This document shows, piece after piece, positions 18,470-27,409 of a stretch of DNA of 64,000 nucleotides. Source of the stretch: Actinokineospora diospyrosa. Its GTDB lineage: Bacteria > Actinomycetota > Actinomycetes > Mycobacteriales > Pseudonocardiaceae. Position 1 is the first letter of the stretch; the number at the start of each line of letters is the position of its first letter. The translations under genes and the position numbers were made by a program. The DNA lies in contig NZ_JAMTCO010000020.1 of assembly GCF_024171925.1 (NCBI RefSeq), forward strand, positions 68,661 through 132,660, in the 5' to 3' direction. Below the pieces are notes generated by a model. The model did no database searches. It saw only the letters and a list, made by a program, of their open reading frames with translations, and had not been told where the DNA came from.

Positions 18470-19702
18470 TCAGCGGCGGGCGAAGTCCGGGGTCGGCTCG
18501 GTGATCACGCCGCGCCCGATGACCTGCGCCGGGATCCACTGCAGCAGCCGCAGCTTGGCCATCAGGCGCAGGGCCAGCGGCGGCTTGCCCGCGCCCGCGA
18601 TGTCGATCTCACCGGCCAGGGCCGGGCCGAGCGCCTTGGCGTGCATCACCCGCTGCACCGCCTGCACCACGACCGTCGGCAGCAGCCGCCTGCGCCGCAC
18701 CCGCGCCAAGTCCGAAGTGGACAGCGAACCGGTGCGCAGCGGCCCGGCCAGCAGCCGGGCGGCGGCCACCGCGTCCTGCACCGCCAGGTTGATCCCGACC
18801 CCGCCCGCGGGCGACATCGCGTGCGCCGCGTCGCCAAGGCAGAGCAGCCCGTCGACGTGCCAGCGCGGCAGCCGGTCCAGCTTGACCTGCAGCGTCTTCA
18901 CCTCGTCCCACGAGGTCACCGCGCCGGTCCGGTCGGCGATCCACGGCAGCACCGCGGCCAGGTCCCGCAGCAGGTCGGTGACCGGTTTGGTGCGTTCCAC
19001 CGGGTCCGACCCCTTGGGGATCATCGTCGCGATCTGCCAGTAGTCGCCCCGGTCGATCAGCACGCCCGCGCGCCGCTTGCTCAGCACCGGCAGCAGGCCC
19101 GCCGGGTCGCTGTCGTGGCGCGGCACCCGGTACCACCACACGTCCATCGGCGTGGGGTAGGACTTGGGCACCAGGTGCGCCTCGGCGCGCAGCCGCGAAC
19201 CCCGGCCGTCGCAGGCGATCACCAGGGTGGCCTCGACCGCGCCGGTCTCCCCGGCCGCGGTGCGGTAGTCGACACCGGTGACCCGGCGGCCCGTCCAGCG
19301 CAGCGCCACGGCCTCGGTGTTCCTCCGCAGGGTGAAGGTGGGCTCGGCGGCCGCCGCGGTGGCGAGCAGGTCCAGCAGGTCCCACTGCGGGACCATCGCG
19401 ATGTAGTTGTTCGGCCCCGGCAGCGCCGTGAGGTCGGCGACCTTGAACGCCCCGCCGCGGAAGGGCACCTGCACCTGCTCCACCCGCCGGTGCGGCAGCG
19501 TGCGGAACGCCTCGCCGAGGCCGAGGTCGTCGAGCAGGTCCAGCGTCGGCGGGTGCACCGTGTCGCCGCGGAAGTCGCGCAGGAAGTCCGCGTGCTTCTC
19601 CAGCACCACCACCTCGACCCCGGCCCGCGCCAGCAGCAGGCCCAAGACCATCCCCGCCGGGCCGCCACCGACCACGCACGCGGTCGTCCGAGTGGTTGCC
19701 AT
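18470..19702 (-). CDS. FAD-dependent monooxygenase (PHBH/UbiH-like)
   Basis: A 410-residue class A flavoprotein. The N-terminal FAD motif VVGGGPAGMVLGLLLARAG is near residue 10, a DG segment (ACDGRGSRLR) near 160, and LGDAAHAMSPAGGVGINLA near 285 binds the FAD ribityl chain. It should hydroxylate an aromatic or other small substrate using NAD(P)H and O2; the substrate is not predictable. ATG 19702 is clear. A perfect palindrome lies 16 bases upstream of the start, so local repression is likely, yet no regulator gene is adjacent. Confidence 0.88.
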   Translation of the reverse strand: MATTRTTACVVGGGPAGMVLGLLLARAGVEVVVLEKHADFLRDFRGDTVHPPTLDLLDDLGLGEAFRTLPHRRVEQVQVPFRGGAFKVADLTALPGPNNYIAMVPQWDLLDLLATAAAAEPTFTLRRNTEAVALRWTGRRVTGVDYRTAAGETGAVEATLVIACDGRGSRLRAEAHLVPKSYPTPMDVWWYRVPRHDSDPAGLLPVLSKRRAGVLIDRGDYWQIATMIPKGSDPVERTKPVTDLLRDLAAVLPWIADRTGAVTSWDEVKTLQVKLDRLPRWHVDGLLCLGDAAHAMSPAGGVGINLAVQDAVAAARLLAGPLRTGSLSTSDLARVRRRRLLPTVVVQAVQRVMHAKALGPALAGEIDIAGAGKPPLALRLMAKLRLLQWIPAQVIGRGVITEPTPDFARR

Positions 19703-19717
19703 GATCCCCTCCCCAAT

Positions 19718-19733
19718 TTCAACGGTAGTTGAA
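19718..19733. promoter_or_regulatory. Operator-like palindrome upstream of the monooxygenase
   Basis: TTCAAC-GGTA-GTTGAA is a perfect 16-bp inverted repeat in a locally AT-rich stretch, immediately upstream of the start codon. It looks like a TetR- or MarR-type operator; the protein that binds it is not encoded nearby. Confidence 0.6.
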
Positions 19734-20271
19734 TAAACTCAGGATGCACCCGGCGGGCCGCGCGGTCAAGCGGGCTGCGCTGTTCGGGGCAACCGCGCCG
19801 GATTGCGCCGGGCGGTCGCAAACCGTCCACCCGCGACGAATCCGGCTGTCGTCTCGACCGCCGAGACGACAGCCGGGCGACAGGACCGCGACAGCCGCGA
19901 CCCGATGGGACCACAGTGGACAATCGCGGACGCGCCGCGCCACCACGCGCTTCCTTTGTGTGACCAGGGGCGAACCCCCACCGAGGGCGGAACGCGGCCG
20001 ATCCGGGCGCCGAGAACCAAGTGGTGCAAGGCTTTCGGCCCTGTACGCGACCGCGCCGCGCGCCGTACAGTGTCCCCTCCGCCGCCGGTGCCGCGGCGTG
20101 ACCGCACTCTCACCCGAATGCGGGAGACGGCCCGGGTAACGAGTTCCGGTAGCGCCGCGATAGACCAGGTTTTCGCTCTGTGTCTTGCCTTCCCGCTTGA
20201 CCGTGTCAGAAGCCGAAACATCACCTGGGCAGACGAATCGGCGGACCCGGTGCGAGATCTAGCCTCGCTGG
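19734..20271. other. Intergenic region with a long hairpin
   Basis: I see no gene in this stretch between divergent genes. Its main element is a perfect 15-base inverted repeat (19842-19856 and 19862-19876, beginning CCGGCTGTCGTCTCG, 5-base loop). Near the right end TAGCCT (20260-20265) lies 7 bases before the HAD start and may be its -10 element. Several open frames here read as composition artefacts. Confidence 0.6.
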
Positions 20272-21096
20272 ATGACTTCCGCGCTCGTGCCCGCACCGTC
20301 CACATCAGCCACTCCCGGGCGGGTGGTGGCCAACAACGGGCACGAACCGCCAACCATCGACGCGATCTGCCTGGACATCGACGACACCCTGATCGACTTC
20401 ACCGGCTCGGCCAGATCAGCGCTGTCGGTGGTCATCGGCTCGGTCCCGCTCGGCCGCGGCGACCTGTGGCCCACCTGGCAGCGCGTCACCGAGGCGCACA
20501 GCGCCATGGTCGTGGCGGGCGAACTCGACTACGACGCCATGCGCCACGCCCGCACCAAGGCGTTCCTGGCGGGCCTGGGCCGCGACCTCGACGACGCCGC
20601 CGTCGCCGCGCTCGAGGACCGCCGCCTGGCCCAGGTGAGCCGCACCTGGCGGCTGTTCCCCGACGTGCTGCCCTGCCTGGACTGGCTGCGCGCCGCGGGC
20701 CTGCGCCTGGCCGCAGTCACCAACGCCTCCGGCCCCCGCCAGCGCGACCGCCTCACCACCCTCGGCCTCAACCGCTTCTTCGACGTCGTCGTCAGCGCGG
20801 GCGAACTCGGCTCGGCCAAGCCGGACCCCGTGATCTTCCACACCGCCTGCGCCCACCTCGGCGTCCCCCCGGAGCGCACCGCCCACATCGGCGACCGCCT
20901 CGACCACGACGCCCACGGCGCCAACGACGCGGGCCTGCACGGCATCTGGCTCAACCGCACCCGCCGCCCAACCCCACCCCTACCCCCCACCATCCCCGTC
21001 GTCGACACCCTCGCCGACCTGCCAGCCCTCCTCGTCACCGACTACCGCACACCCACGGTGACCAGCGCTTCCACCCTCCCCACCCCCCGCACCTAG
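20272..21096 (+). CDS. HAD-superfamily hydrolase
   Basis: A 274-residue protein. Motif I is LDIDDTLIDF at about residue 35, motif II is AVTNASG, motif III Lys is in GSAKPDPVIF, and motif IV is HIGDRLDHDAHGA. A helical cap lies between motifs I and II (about 50-130). All catalytic residues of a phosphatase-type HAD enzyme are present; the substrate is unknown. The first 30 residues precede the fold and could be skipped by a later start. The C-terminal 30 residues are Pro/Thr-rich. The downstream neighbour is tRNA-Gln. Confidence 0.88.
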   Translation: MTSALVPAPSTSATPGRVVANNGHEPPTIDAICLDIDDTLIDFTGSARSALSVVIGSVPLGRGDLWPTWQRVTEAHSAMVVAGELDYDAMRHARTKAFLAGLGRDLDDAAVAALEDRRLAQVSRTWRLFPDVLPCLDWLRAAGLRLAAVTNASGPRQRDRLTTLGLNRFFDVVVSAGELGSAKPDPVIFHTACAHLGVPPERTAHIGDRLDHDAHGANDAGLHGIWLNRTRRPTPPLPPTIPVVDTLADLPALLVTDYRTPTVTSASTLPTPRT

Positions 21097-21198
21097 GGCC
21101 CGATTTCTCGATCAGCGCCCGTGTGGTCTAACATCTTCTCCGGCACCGAGGAACACCACTGCGACTCCCAAGCCGCAGCGGTGATCAACTCACGCCAT

Positions 21199-21270
21199 TG
21201 GGGTATGGTGTAATTGGCAGCACGACTGATTCTGGTTCAGTTAGTCTAGGTTCGAGTCCTGGTACCCCAG
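21199..21270 (+). tRNA. tRNA-Gln (CTG)
   Basis: The acceptor TGGGGTA pairs with TACCCCA, the anticodon stem is ACTGA/TCAGT with loop TTCTGGT (anticodon CTG, reads CAG), and the T arm is CTAGG-TTCGAGT-CCTGG. G is the discriminator and CCA is encoded at 21271-21273. It heads a Gln-Glu tRNA pair as in M. tuberculosis. Confidence 0.97.
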
Positions 21271-21361
21271 CCAGAGAGACACAATCACCACCTGCTAGAG
21301 TCTCTCCCGCAAGACCGCAACACCAGCAATACAACACCACACAAAGTAATGAAAAGTTCCT

Positions 21362-21434
21362 GGCCCCGTCGTCTAGCGGCCTAGGACGCCGCCCTCTCAA
21401 GGCGGTAGCGCGGGTTCGAATCCCGTCGGGGCTA
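21362..21434 (+). tRNA. tRNA-Glu (CTC)
   Basis: The acceptor GGCCCCG pairs with CGGGGCT (one G.T pair at the end). The anticodon stem is CCGCC/GGCGG with loop CTCTCAA (anticodon CTC, reads GAG), and the T arm holds GGTTCGAATCC. Discriminator A; the CCA end is not encoded. Confidence 0.97.
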
Positions 21435-21443
21435 CAGAGGTGG

Positions 21444-21484
21444 AAGAGGCTTGCTCGGTGCTAGTGCACCTTCGCAGGCCTCTT
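21444..21484 (+). terminator. Terminator of the tRNA pair
   Basis: AAGAGGC-T-TGC (21444-21454) pairs with GCA-G-GCCTCTT (21474-21484), an 11-position stem with one T.G pair, followed by TTC. Confidence 0.65.
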
Positions 21485-21747
21485 TCGCTATTACACCTGG
21501 GGGGCGACCCCCCAGACCCCCACGGTGCGGCAGGCGCCGGAACCAGCGGGGTTCGCTCGACCTTCGGTCGTCGCATCAAGGTATGTAGCCAATGGGGCTG
21601 TCGCCCACGGTGCGGTGGTTGCGAAGCGGCGGAGTGCGCCAGCGCGCTGGGGGCGGGTTTCTGTTGGGCGCTTAGCCCTCTCATCGCATTGATTGTCTGG
21701 AGTTGGGGCTGCGGTAGGACCGGAAGCGATGGTGCCAACCAACCCCC
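21485..21747. other. Intergenic DNA without recognisable genes
   Basis: I see no gene, RNA or strong hairpin here. Open frames in this part have no family resemblance and uneven codon use. Confidence 0.5.
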
Positions 21748-22118
21748 GTCAGGTCCGCCCCGGCCCATCTACCCAGCGCCTGGACACTCGGAAGGTCCGG
21801 TGCCATCTCAGCCCGCTCTCGGCTGCCCTGCCAGCCCAGCGCCTGGACAGTCGGAGTCGCTGGTGCCAGGTGCTCGATGGGGTGGACCTGGTTTGTGTGG
21901 GGGAGCGGCACCCGTAGCGTTTCCGCGCGGCAGGGCCTGCTTTTGGGCCCCTGCTTTGCGGTCCTGCGTCGGGTGTCGTAGGGGCCCCGCGCAAAACAGG
22001 TCCACCGCATCGAGCAGAGCTCGAAAATCGCGGATCTCCGCCGATGTTGCCGCTAGGCGACGAGGCGGCTACCGGAGCCGAAGGCGGAGGCCCGAATCCC
22101 TTGCCCCGCATCCCCAGC
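21748..22118. repeat. Dispersed palindromic repeat, copy 1
   Basis: About 370 bp, closely matching 43367-43730 in the same orientation. The core (21873-22014) is a long imperfect hairpin: CTCGATGGGGTGGACCTG at the left and CAGGTCCACCGCATCGAG at the right, with further pairing inside (GCAGGGCC with GGCCCCTGC). Left of the core are two units containing GCGCCTGGACA(C/G)TCGG about 75 bp apart; right of it is a conserved tail around GCCGAAGGCGGAGGCCCGAA. It encodes nothing recognisable and resembles a non-autonomous MITE or REP-type element. Confidence 0.82.
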
Positions 22119-22132
22119 AACGGCATGCGTCC

Positions 22133-22188
22133 ACTGGACCGGAGTCCGAGACCCACGTGCACTGGACCGGAGTCCGAGACTCACGTGC
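22133..22188. repeat. 28-bp tandem duplication
   Basis: Two adjacent copies of a 28-base unit beginning ACTGGACCGGAGTCCGAGAC (22133 and 22161) differ at one position. They lie just downstream of the IclR gene's terminator. Confidence 0.88.
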
Positions 22189-22227
22189 ACCGGAGCGATC
22201 CGTGAACCCGCGCTGGCTGGAGTGACG

Positions 22228-22266
22228 CGAACCCGCGCCTGCTGAAGTGAAGCGGGCGCGGGTTCG
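22228..22266 (-). terminator. Terminator of the IclR gene
   Basis: CGAACCCGCGCC-T-GCT (22228-22243) pairs with AGC-G-GGCGCGGGTTCG (22251-22266), a 16-position stem with a 7-base loop, right after the regulator's stop codon. Confidence 0.78.
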
Positions 22267-22289
22267 GGGGCTAAGCGTGGATTGGTGGG

Positions 22290-22991
22290 CTAGAGCCGGT
22301 TTTGGAGGGCGTCGGCTGCGGCCAGCAGGTCGGCGGCCCAGCGGGCGCCGGGGCGGCGGCCCATGCGATCTATCGGGCCGGACACCGATACCGCTGCCAC
22401 CACCACCCCCGAGGCGTCGCGCACCGGTGCCGACACGCTCGCGACCCCCGGCTCGCGCTCCGCCACGCTCTGCGCCCAGCCCCGCCTGCGCACCTCGAGC
22501 AGCGCCCGCTCGCCGAACACCGCGTCCGCCAGCAGGCTGCGCTGCGTCGCCGGATCGGCCCAGGCGGCAAGGACCTTCGCGCCGGAGCCCGCGGTCATCG
22601 GCAGCCGCGCGCCGACCGGGACCGTGTCGCGCAGACCGCTGGGGGGTTCGGCCGAGCAGACGCAGATCCGGTGTAGACCATCGCGGCGGTAGAGCTGCAC
22701 GCTCTCGCCGGTGCGGTCGCGCAACCGGGGCAGCACCGCCGTCGCCGCGTCCAGCAGCGGGTCGGTCGCGCCGCCCGCCAACTCGGCCAGCGCCGCACCC
22801 GGCCGCCACCTGCCGTCGCTTCCCCTGCGCAGCAGGCGATGCACCTCGAGGCCGACCGCGAGCCGGTGCGCGGTCGCCCGGGGCAGGCCGGTCTTGGTGC
22901 ACAGCTCCGCCAGACCGCACGGCTCCTTCGCGACCGCCTGCAGTACGGCCATTGCCTTGTCCAGAACTCCGATGCCGCTATGCTGTCCCAC
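22290..22991 (-). CDS. IclR-family regulator of leucine genes (NdgR/AreB/LtbR-like)
   Basis: A 233-residue protein with an N-terminal winged helix-turn-helix (about 8-65, containing GLAELCTKTGLPRATAHRL) and a C-terminal IclR effector domain (about 80-230). Actinobacterial orthologues in the same divergent position (Rv2989, Streptomyces NdgR/AreB, Corynebacterium LtbR) control leuCD and other amino-acid genes, so this one probably binds the 63-bp gap to leuC. The start is GTG 22991; TATCGA on the minus strand about 7 bases earlier suggests a leaderless transcript. Confidence 0.88.
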   Translation of the reverse strand: MGQHSGIGVLDKAMAVLQAVAKEPCGLAELCTKTGLPRATAHRLAVGLEVHRLLRRGSDGRWRPGAALAELAGGATDPLLDAATAVLPRLRDRTGESVQLYRRDGLHRICVCSAEPPSGLRDTVPVGARLPMTAGSGAKVLAAWADPATQRSLLADAVFGERALLEVRRRGWAQSVAEREPGVASVSAPVRDASGVVVAAVSVSGPIDRMGRRPGARWAADLLAAADALQNRL

Positions 22992-23004
22992 GTCTCGATA
23001 CTAC

Positions 23005-23039
23005 TTTCCCGTTATGTGGGAAGTCCAGTCCGTGGGAAG
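23005..23039. promoter_or_regulatory. Candidate IclR operator between the regulator and leuC
   Basis: TTTCCC (23005-23010) is followed by two direct copies of GTGGGAAG (23016-23023 and 23032-23039), start to start 16 bases. The first copy also forms an inverted repeat with the TTCCC. The site lies 16 bases upstream of the leuC start. Confidence 0.5.
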
Positions 23040-23054
23040 CAGTGGTGATCAGCG

Positions 23055-24503
23055 GTGGCCAAAACGCTCGCCGAGAAGGTGTGGGACCGGCACGTCGTGC
23101 GCAGGGGCAGTGGTGCCGAACCCGATCTGCTCTACATCGACCTGCACCTCGTGCACGAGGTGACCAGTCCGCAGGCCTTCGACGGCCTCCGGCTCGCCGG
23201 ACGTCCTGTGCGCAGGCCGGACCTGACGATAGCGACCGAGGACCACAACGTCCCGACAGTTGGGATCGATCTCCCGATCGCTGACCCGGTGTCGCGGACC
23301 CAGGTGGAGACGTTGCGCCGCAACTGCGCGGAGTTCGGCGTCCGGCTGCACCCGATGGGCGACGCGGAGCAGGGCATCGTGCACGTGGTCGGCCCGCAGC
23401 TCGGCCTGACCCAGCCGGGGATGACGGTGGTGTGCGGCGACAGCCACACCTCCACCCACGGCGCGTTCGGCGCGCTGGCGTTCGGGATCGGCACCTCCGA
23501 GGTCGAGCACGTGATGGCGACCCAGACGCTGCCGTTGCGGCCCTTCAAGACCATGGCGGTCACCATCACCGGCGAGCTGCGCCCGGGGGTCACCGCCAAG
23601 GACGTCATCCTCGCCGTCATCGCCCGCATCGGCACCGGCGGCGGGCAGGGCTACGTGCTGGAGTACCGCGGCCCGGCCATCGAGAAGCTGTCGATGGAGG
23701 CGCGGATGACCGTGTGCAACATGTCCATCGAGGCGGGCGCCCGCGCCGGGATGATCGCCCCCGACGAGACCACCTTCGCCTACTTGAAGGGCCGCCCGCA
23801 CGCCCCCGCGGGTGAGTTGTGGGACAACGCGGTCGCCGACTGGCGCGGGCTGCGCACCGACGACGGCGCGGTCTTCGACGCCGAGGTCGTGCTCGACGCC
23901 GACGAGCTGACCCCGTTCGTCACCTGGGGTACCAACCCCGGCCAGGGCCTCCCGCTGTCGGCCACCGTGCCCGACCCGGAGCGGATCGCCGACGAGAACG
24001 AGCGCGTGGCCGCCGAGAAGGCCCTGTCGTACATGGACCTCGTCCCGGGCACCCCGCTGCGCGAGATCAGCGTCGACACCGTCTTCCTCGGCTCCTGCAC
24101 CAACGGCCGCATCGAGGACCTGCGCGCCGCCGCCGCCGTCATCGCCGGGCGCCAGGTCGCCGACGGCGTGCGGATGCTCGTGGTGCCCGGGTCGATGCGG
24201 GTCAAGGCGCAGGCCGAGGCCGAGGGCCTGCACGAGGTGTTCCTGGCCGCGGGCGCCGAGTGGCGGCAGGCGGGCTGCTCGATGTGCCTGGGCATGAACC
24301 CCGACCAGCTCGCCCCCGGGGAGCGCAGCGCGTCCACATCGAACCGCAACTTCGAGGGCAGGCAGGGCAAGGGCGGGCGGACCCACCTGGTGTCGCCGCT
24401 GGTCGCGGCCGCGACCGCGGTGCGCGGCACCCTGTCGTCGCCGGAAGACCTGGTCACCGCCTCCGCCGGAGGTACCAACACCGCGGCAAGCGCGCAGAAC
24501 TGA
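23055..24503 (+). CDS. leuC: 3-isopropylmalate dehydratase, large subunit
   Basis: A 482-residue aconitase-family protein. With LeuD it isomerises 2- to 3-isopropylmalate, and can do the same for citramalate. The [4Fe-4S] ligands are in [13 protein letters not shown] and [14 protein letters not shown]. The segment [20 protein letters not shown] carries active-site residues, and [20 protein letters not shown] is the family C-terminal signature. The start is GTG 23055. It is first in a leuC-leuD operon (12-base gap) and divergent from the IclR regulator. Confidence 0.97.
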   Translation: MAKTLAEKVWDRHVVRRGSGAEPDLLYIDLHLVHEVTSPQAFDGLRLAGRPVRRPDLTIATEDHNVPTVGIDLPIADPVSRTQVETLRRNCAEFGVRLHPMGDAEQGIVHVVGPQLGLTQPGMTVVCGDSHTSTHGAFGALAFGIGTSEVEHVMATQTLPLRPFKTMAVTITGELRPGVTAKDVILAVIARIGTGGGQGYVLEYRGPAIEKLSMEARMTVCNMSIEAGARAGMIAPDETTFAYLKGRPHAPAGELWDNAVADWRGLRTDDGAVFDAEVVLDADELTPFVTWGTNPGQGLPLSATVPDPERIADENERVAAEKALSYMDLVPGTPLREISVDTVFLGSCTNGRIEDLRAAAAVIAGRQVADGVRMLVVPGSMRVKAQAEAEGLHEVFLAAGAEWRQAGCSMCLGMNPDQLAPGERSASTSNRNFEGRQGKGGRTHLVSPLVAAATAVRGTLSSPEDLVTASAGGTNTAASAQN

Positions 24504-24515
24504 GGGGGAGCACAG

Positions 24516-25118
24516 ATGGAGCCGTTCACCACCCACACCGGGGTCGGGGTGCCGCTGCGCCGGTCCAACGTGGACACCGACCAGATCATCCCGGCGGTCT
24601 ACCTCAAGCGGGTCACCCGCACCGGGTTCGAGGACGGGCTGTTCGCCGCCTGGCGCTCTGACGAGCACTTCGTGCTCAACCAGGAGCCCTACCGGGCGGG
24701 CAGCGTGCTGGTCGCGGGCCCGGACTTCGGCACCGGGTCCTCCCGCGAGCACGCCGTCTGGGCGCTGTCGGACTACGGGTTCCGGACCGTGCTCTCGGCC
24801 CGCTTCGCCGACATCTTCCGCGGCAACGCGGGCAAGGCGGGCCTGCTGGCCGCCCAACTGGAGCAGTCCGACATCGAACTGTTGTGGAAGTTGCTCGAAA
24901 CCGAGCCTGGGACGGAGGTCACGGTCGACCTCCGGGAGAAGACCGTCCGCGCCAAGGAGTTCACCGCGCCGTTCGCGGTGGACGACTACACCCGCTGGCG
25001 GCTGCTCGAGGGCCTCGACGACATCGGCCTGACCCTGCGCCACGCGGCCGTGATCGACGAGTTCGAGCAGGCCAGGGCCGATTACCTGCCCGTCACAACG
25101 CCCATCGCGGGCGCCTGA
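24516..25118 (+). CDS. leuD: 3-isopropylmalate dehydratase, small subunit
   Basis: A 200-residue swivel-domain partner of LeuC. Recognised by [20 protein letters not shown] near the N-terminus and by [17 protein letters not shown], which carries the catalytic Ser-Arg region. ATG 24516 has a GGGGGAG stretch upstream. Length is normal for the bacterial type. Confidence 0.97.
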   Translation: MEPFTTHTGVGVPLRRSNVDTDQIIPAVYLKRVTRTGFEDGLFAAWRSDEHFVLNQEPYRAGSVLVAGPDFGTGSSREHAVWALSDYGFRTVLSARFADIFRGNAGKAGLLAAQLEQSDIELLWKLLETEPGTEVTVDLREKTVRAKEFTAPFAVDDYTRWRLLEGLDDIGLTLRHAAVIDEFEQARADYLPVTTPIAGA

Positions 25119-25242
25119 TCGACCCGGGTCGGAATCCCCTTCGCACACCGGGGTTCCGGCCCGGCCCGGCCCTTCGGCGGCCGGACAACCCAACCTCCAA
25201 GACCCCGTCGACGGCCCCCCGCGACGCCCGAAAACCTCCGAT

Positions 25243-25264
25243 TCCACCCCCCTCAGGGGGTGGA
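25243..25264 (+). terminator. Terminator after leuCD
   Basis: TCCACCCCC (25243-25251) and GGGGGTGGA (25256-25264) form a 9-base stem with a 4-base loop. A looser hairpin also lies right after leuD (about 25125-25160). Confidence 0.65.
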
Positions 25265-25392
25265 GGCCGCACGCGGCAAGGAAAAATCGGGCGCGTCGCG
25301 TGGAAATCGCGCGCCTTTAGGCCTATCTTTGCCAGAAGTCGGCCTGAATCGGCCGTGAACGGCAGTGTGGCTCTCTTACGGAGGACTGAAGG

Positions 25393-26073
25393 GTGAACAA
25401 GGCCCAACTCATCGAGGCGTTGACCGAGCGCCTTGGCGACAAGAAGGCCGCAGGCGCTGCGGTCGACGGTCTCGTCGACGTGATCGTTCGCACGGTCAAC
25501 AAGGGCGAGAAGGTCAACATCACCGGCTTCGGTGTGTTCGAGAAGCGCGCGCGTGCCGCCCGCACCGCTCGCAACCCGCGCACCGGTGAGACGGTGAAGG
25601 TCAAGAAGACCAACGTTCCCGCCTTCCGCGCGGGCACGATGTTCAAGGAGGTCGTGAGCGGGGCCAAGAAGCTGCCCAAGGTCGCGGCCACCAAGACCAC
25701 CGCGGGAACCGCTCGCACCACCGCGACCCGCGGCACCGCCGCGGCGACCACCACCACGCGTACGCGCGCGGCGGCGGCCAAGCCCGCGGCGGCGACCACT
25801 CGCAGCACCACCACGCGTACGCGCGCGGCGGCTGCGAAGCCGGCAGCGGTAGCGGCGACCACGACCGCGGCGAAGACCACGCGGACCCGCGCCACCGCGG
25901 CGAAGCCCGCGGCGGCGGCACCGAAGGCGGCGGCAGCGCCCAAGGCCACCGCGGCGAAGACCACCGCGGCAAAGAAGACCACGACCGCGGCGGCGAAGAC
26001 CACCGCGGCCAAGAAGACGACGGCCGCCAAGAGCACCACGCCTCGGGCGACCGCCAAGGCCACCAAGAAGTAA
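25393..26073 (+). CDS. hup: Histone-like nucleoid protein HU with basic tail
   Basis: A 226-residue protein. Residues 1-90 are a normal HU fold ([40 protein letters not shown] with the DNA-binding arm). Residues about 96-226 are a histone H1-like tail of Ala, Lys, Thr and Arg, as in mycobacterial HupB, but Thr/Arg-rich ([14 protein letters not shown] occurs twice) rather than mainly PAKK repeats. It compacts DNA; the tail should bind DNA nonspecifically and be open to acetylation or methylation. The GTG start has a GGAGG box upstream. Confidence 0.95.
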   Translation: MNKAQLIEALTERLGDKKAAGAAVDGLVDVIVRTVNKGEKVNITGFGVFEKRARAARTARNPRTGETVKVKKTNVPAFRAGTMFKEVVSGAKKLPKVAATKTTAGTARTTATRGTAAATTTTRTRAAAAKPAAATTRSTTTRTRAAAAKPAAVAATTTAAKTTRTRATAAKPAAAAPKAAAAPKATAAKTTAAKKTTTAAAKTTAAKKTTAAKSTTPRATAKATKK

Positions 26074-26089
26074 CGACGGCCACCGGCGC

Positions 26090-26116
26090 CTGAACCGACC
26101 CGGTAGGGCGGTTCAG
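26090..26116 (+). terminator. Terminator after hup
   Basis: CTGAACCG-A-CCC (26090-26101) pairs with GGG-CGGTTCAG (26106-26116), 11 base pairs with one bulge and loop GGTA, followed by GTTTC. Confidence 0.78.
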
Positions 26117-26143
26117 GTTTCGTCCATGACGGTCTGAGCACAT

Positions 26144-26184
26144 CGCGAGAGCCCCGCACGCTTCCCCCGTGCGGGGCTCTCGCG
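26144..26184. terminator. Second strong hairpin after hup
   Basis: Perfect 17-base arms (26144-26160 and 26168-26184, beginning CGCGAGAGCCCCGCACG) surround a 7-base pyrimidine-rich loop. Confidence 0.75.
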
Positions 26185-27409
26185 TGTCCGCGCCAACCCC
26201 CAGCCAACGACACCGCCAACTCCCGCCGCCAACCCTCTCAGTGCGACACCACCACGGCGCTGACCTGCTCCGTTGTCTTTCGCACCGGGCCGCCCGGCCC
26301 TGGCGGCGCACAACGCTTTCACCTTCTCCCGAGTCGGATTCCCGCCCCGCGCCGGGGTTCTCGACGGCGCCTCCCGGCAATCCATTCCACCCGTTCGGGG
26401 TGGTGCGCGAACGGCCCGGTTCCGGGTGTCCGGGTAAGGATTCGACGACGGTCGAGAGAGCTCGCCGGTATGCGTTGAGCACCGCCGGGCGAACTGGTCG
26501 GTGCGCGGCCGAACGGAACAGGACCGCCGGACGGGGAGTTCGATCCGCGCCCGAATGGTTTCCCCGCGGCGGCCCAACCCGGCCTTTGCAGGCCCGCGAA
26601 TCAGCTCGTTCCGACTACGGCAGCCAGGCTTCCGCCGCCCTCGGCCCCGGATCCCGTGGGGGCACGGCGATCCGCCTGACCTGGGACACTGCACTCCTGG
26701 CGCGCCCCGTGCCACCCTTGCGCGCCCGCGTGTTCGGGCAGGTTCGGGAGACGCCTTGGCCGCTGGTCGCTCGCGCTCGCCTGCAGGTTCCTCAGTGCTG
26801 GGTTCGTGGCCCTGCCGGGGGTTTGTTCCCGCTGAACGGAAGGGCCTCTTGTACCTGCGGGCTGGCCGGTCTGGGACAGCGTCGGCTCACTGCTGAGGGT
26901 CGTGCTCTCGTCGGGCTACTACGGGGTGGGTGGGCTGGCCGCGCCGGGTTTGTGCCGGGTGGCGAGGAAGCGCCCCTTGTGTGCCTGGGCAATGGCTGGC
27001 CGGGCGTCAGCTCCCCGATCGGCCTATTGGGCTGGTTCACCCGGGGATGGGATGTGGTCTGTCGCCGCGGGTTGGTCGCCGGTGGTGGCGAGGTCCCTTG
27101 TGTGCTGGTGGATCGGCTGGGTGGGAGGGTGGACGCCCTGGTGGGGGTGGGTGTTGCCGCGGCCGCGAGCCCGGATGTGTGCTGCCGTCGGCTGTGGCTG
27201 GTGCGGGTGGGATGTGGTCGGTTGTCGCTCGCGCGGGGGTGATCCCGGTGCTGCCCTTGTGCGCCTGCGGATCGGCGGGTGGGCGCGCTGTCCAGGTGCG
27301 GTGATCCACGAGAGCCGCGACCGCGGTGCGTCCGGTCGACCGCCGAGATCACGACGGCGCCGACCCCGGGGTGGGGTGGCGCCGTCGGTGGTCCGGTGTG
27401 GTCGTCGGG
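26185..27409. other. Long intergenic region between hup and mutT1
   Basis: About 1.2 kb without a gene I can support. Frames of 120-360 residues are open on both strands, but they resemble no family and carry Arg/Pro/Gly-rich translations. The right half holds decayed copies of the mutT1 3' end (separate entry). Confidence 0.6.
27042..27283. repeat. Degenerate tandem copies of the mutT1 3' end
   Basis: The plus-strand sequence at the mutT1 stop begins GGGTGGGATGTGGTCGG and about 60 bases later has GCTGCCCTTGCGCGCCTGCG. The same pair of motifs recurs at 27206-27283 (GGTGGGATGTGGTCGG, then GCTGCCCTTGTGCGCCTGCG). A weaker pair occurs at 27048-27118 (TGGGATGTGGTC, then CCTTGTGTGCTGGTGGATCGG). 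Fainter traces extend to about 26810. On the minus strand these give fragments such as PADPQAHKGS and TDHIPPA, echoing the MutT1 C-terminus. Confidence 0.7.

Noticed and set aside
21681..22225. Open frames across repeat copy 1
   Set aside because: They follow the palindrome and are not kept in the same form in copy 2; a non-coding repeat explains them better.
23049..25247. 732-codon frame opposite leuCD
   Set aside because: It is a His/Arg/Gly-rich shadow of the leuC and leuD codons.
26169..27242. 357-codon frame between hup and mutT1
   Set aside because: No recognisable domain, competing frames on both strands, and the right part is made of decayed mutT1 tail copies.
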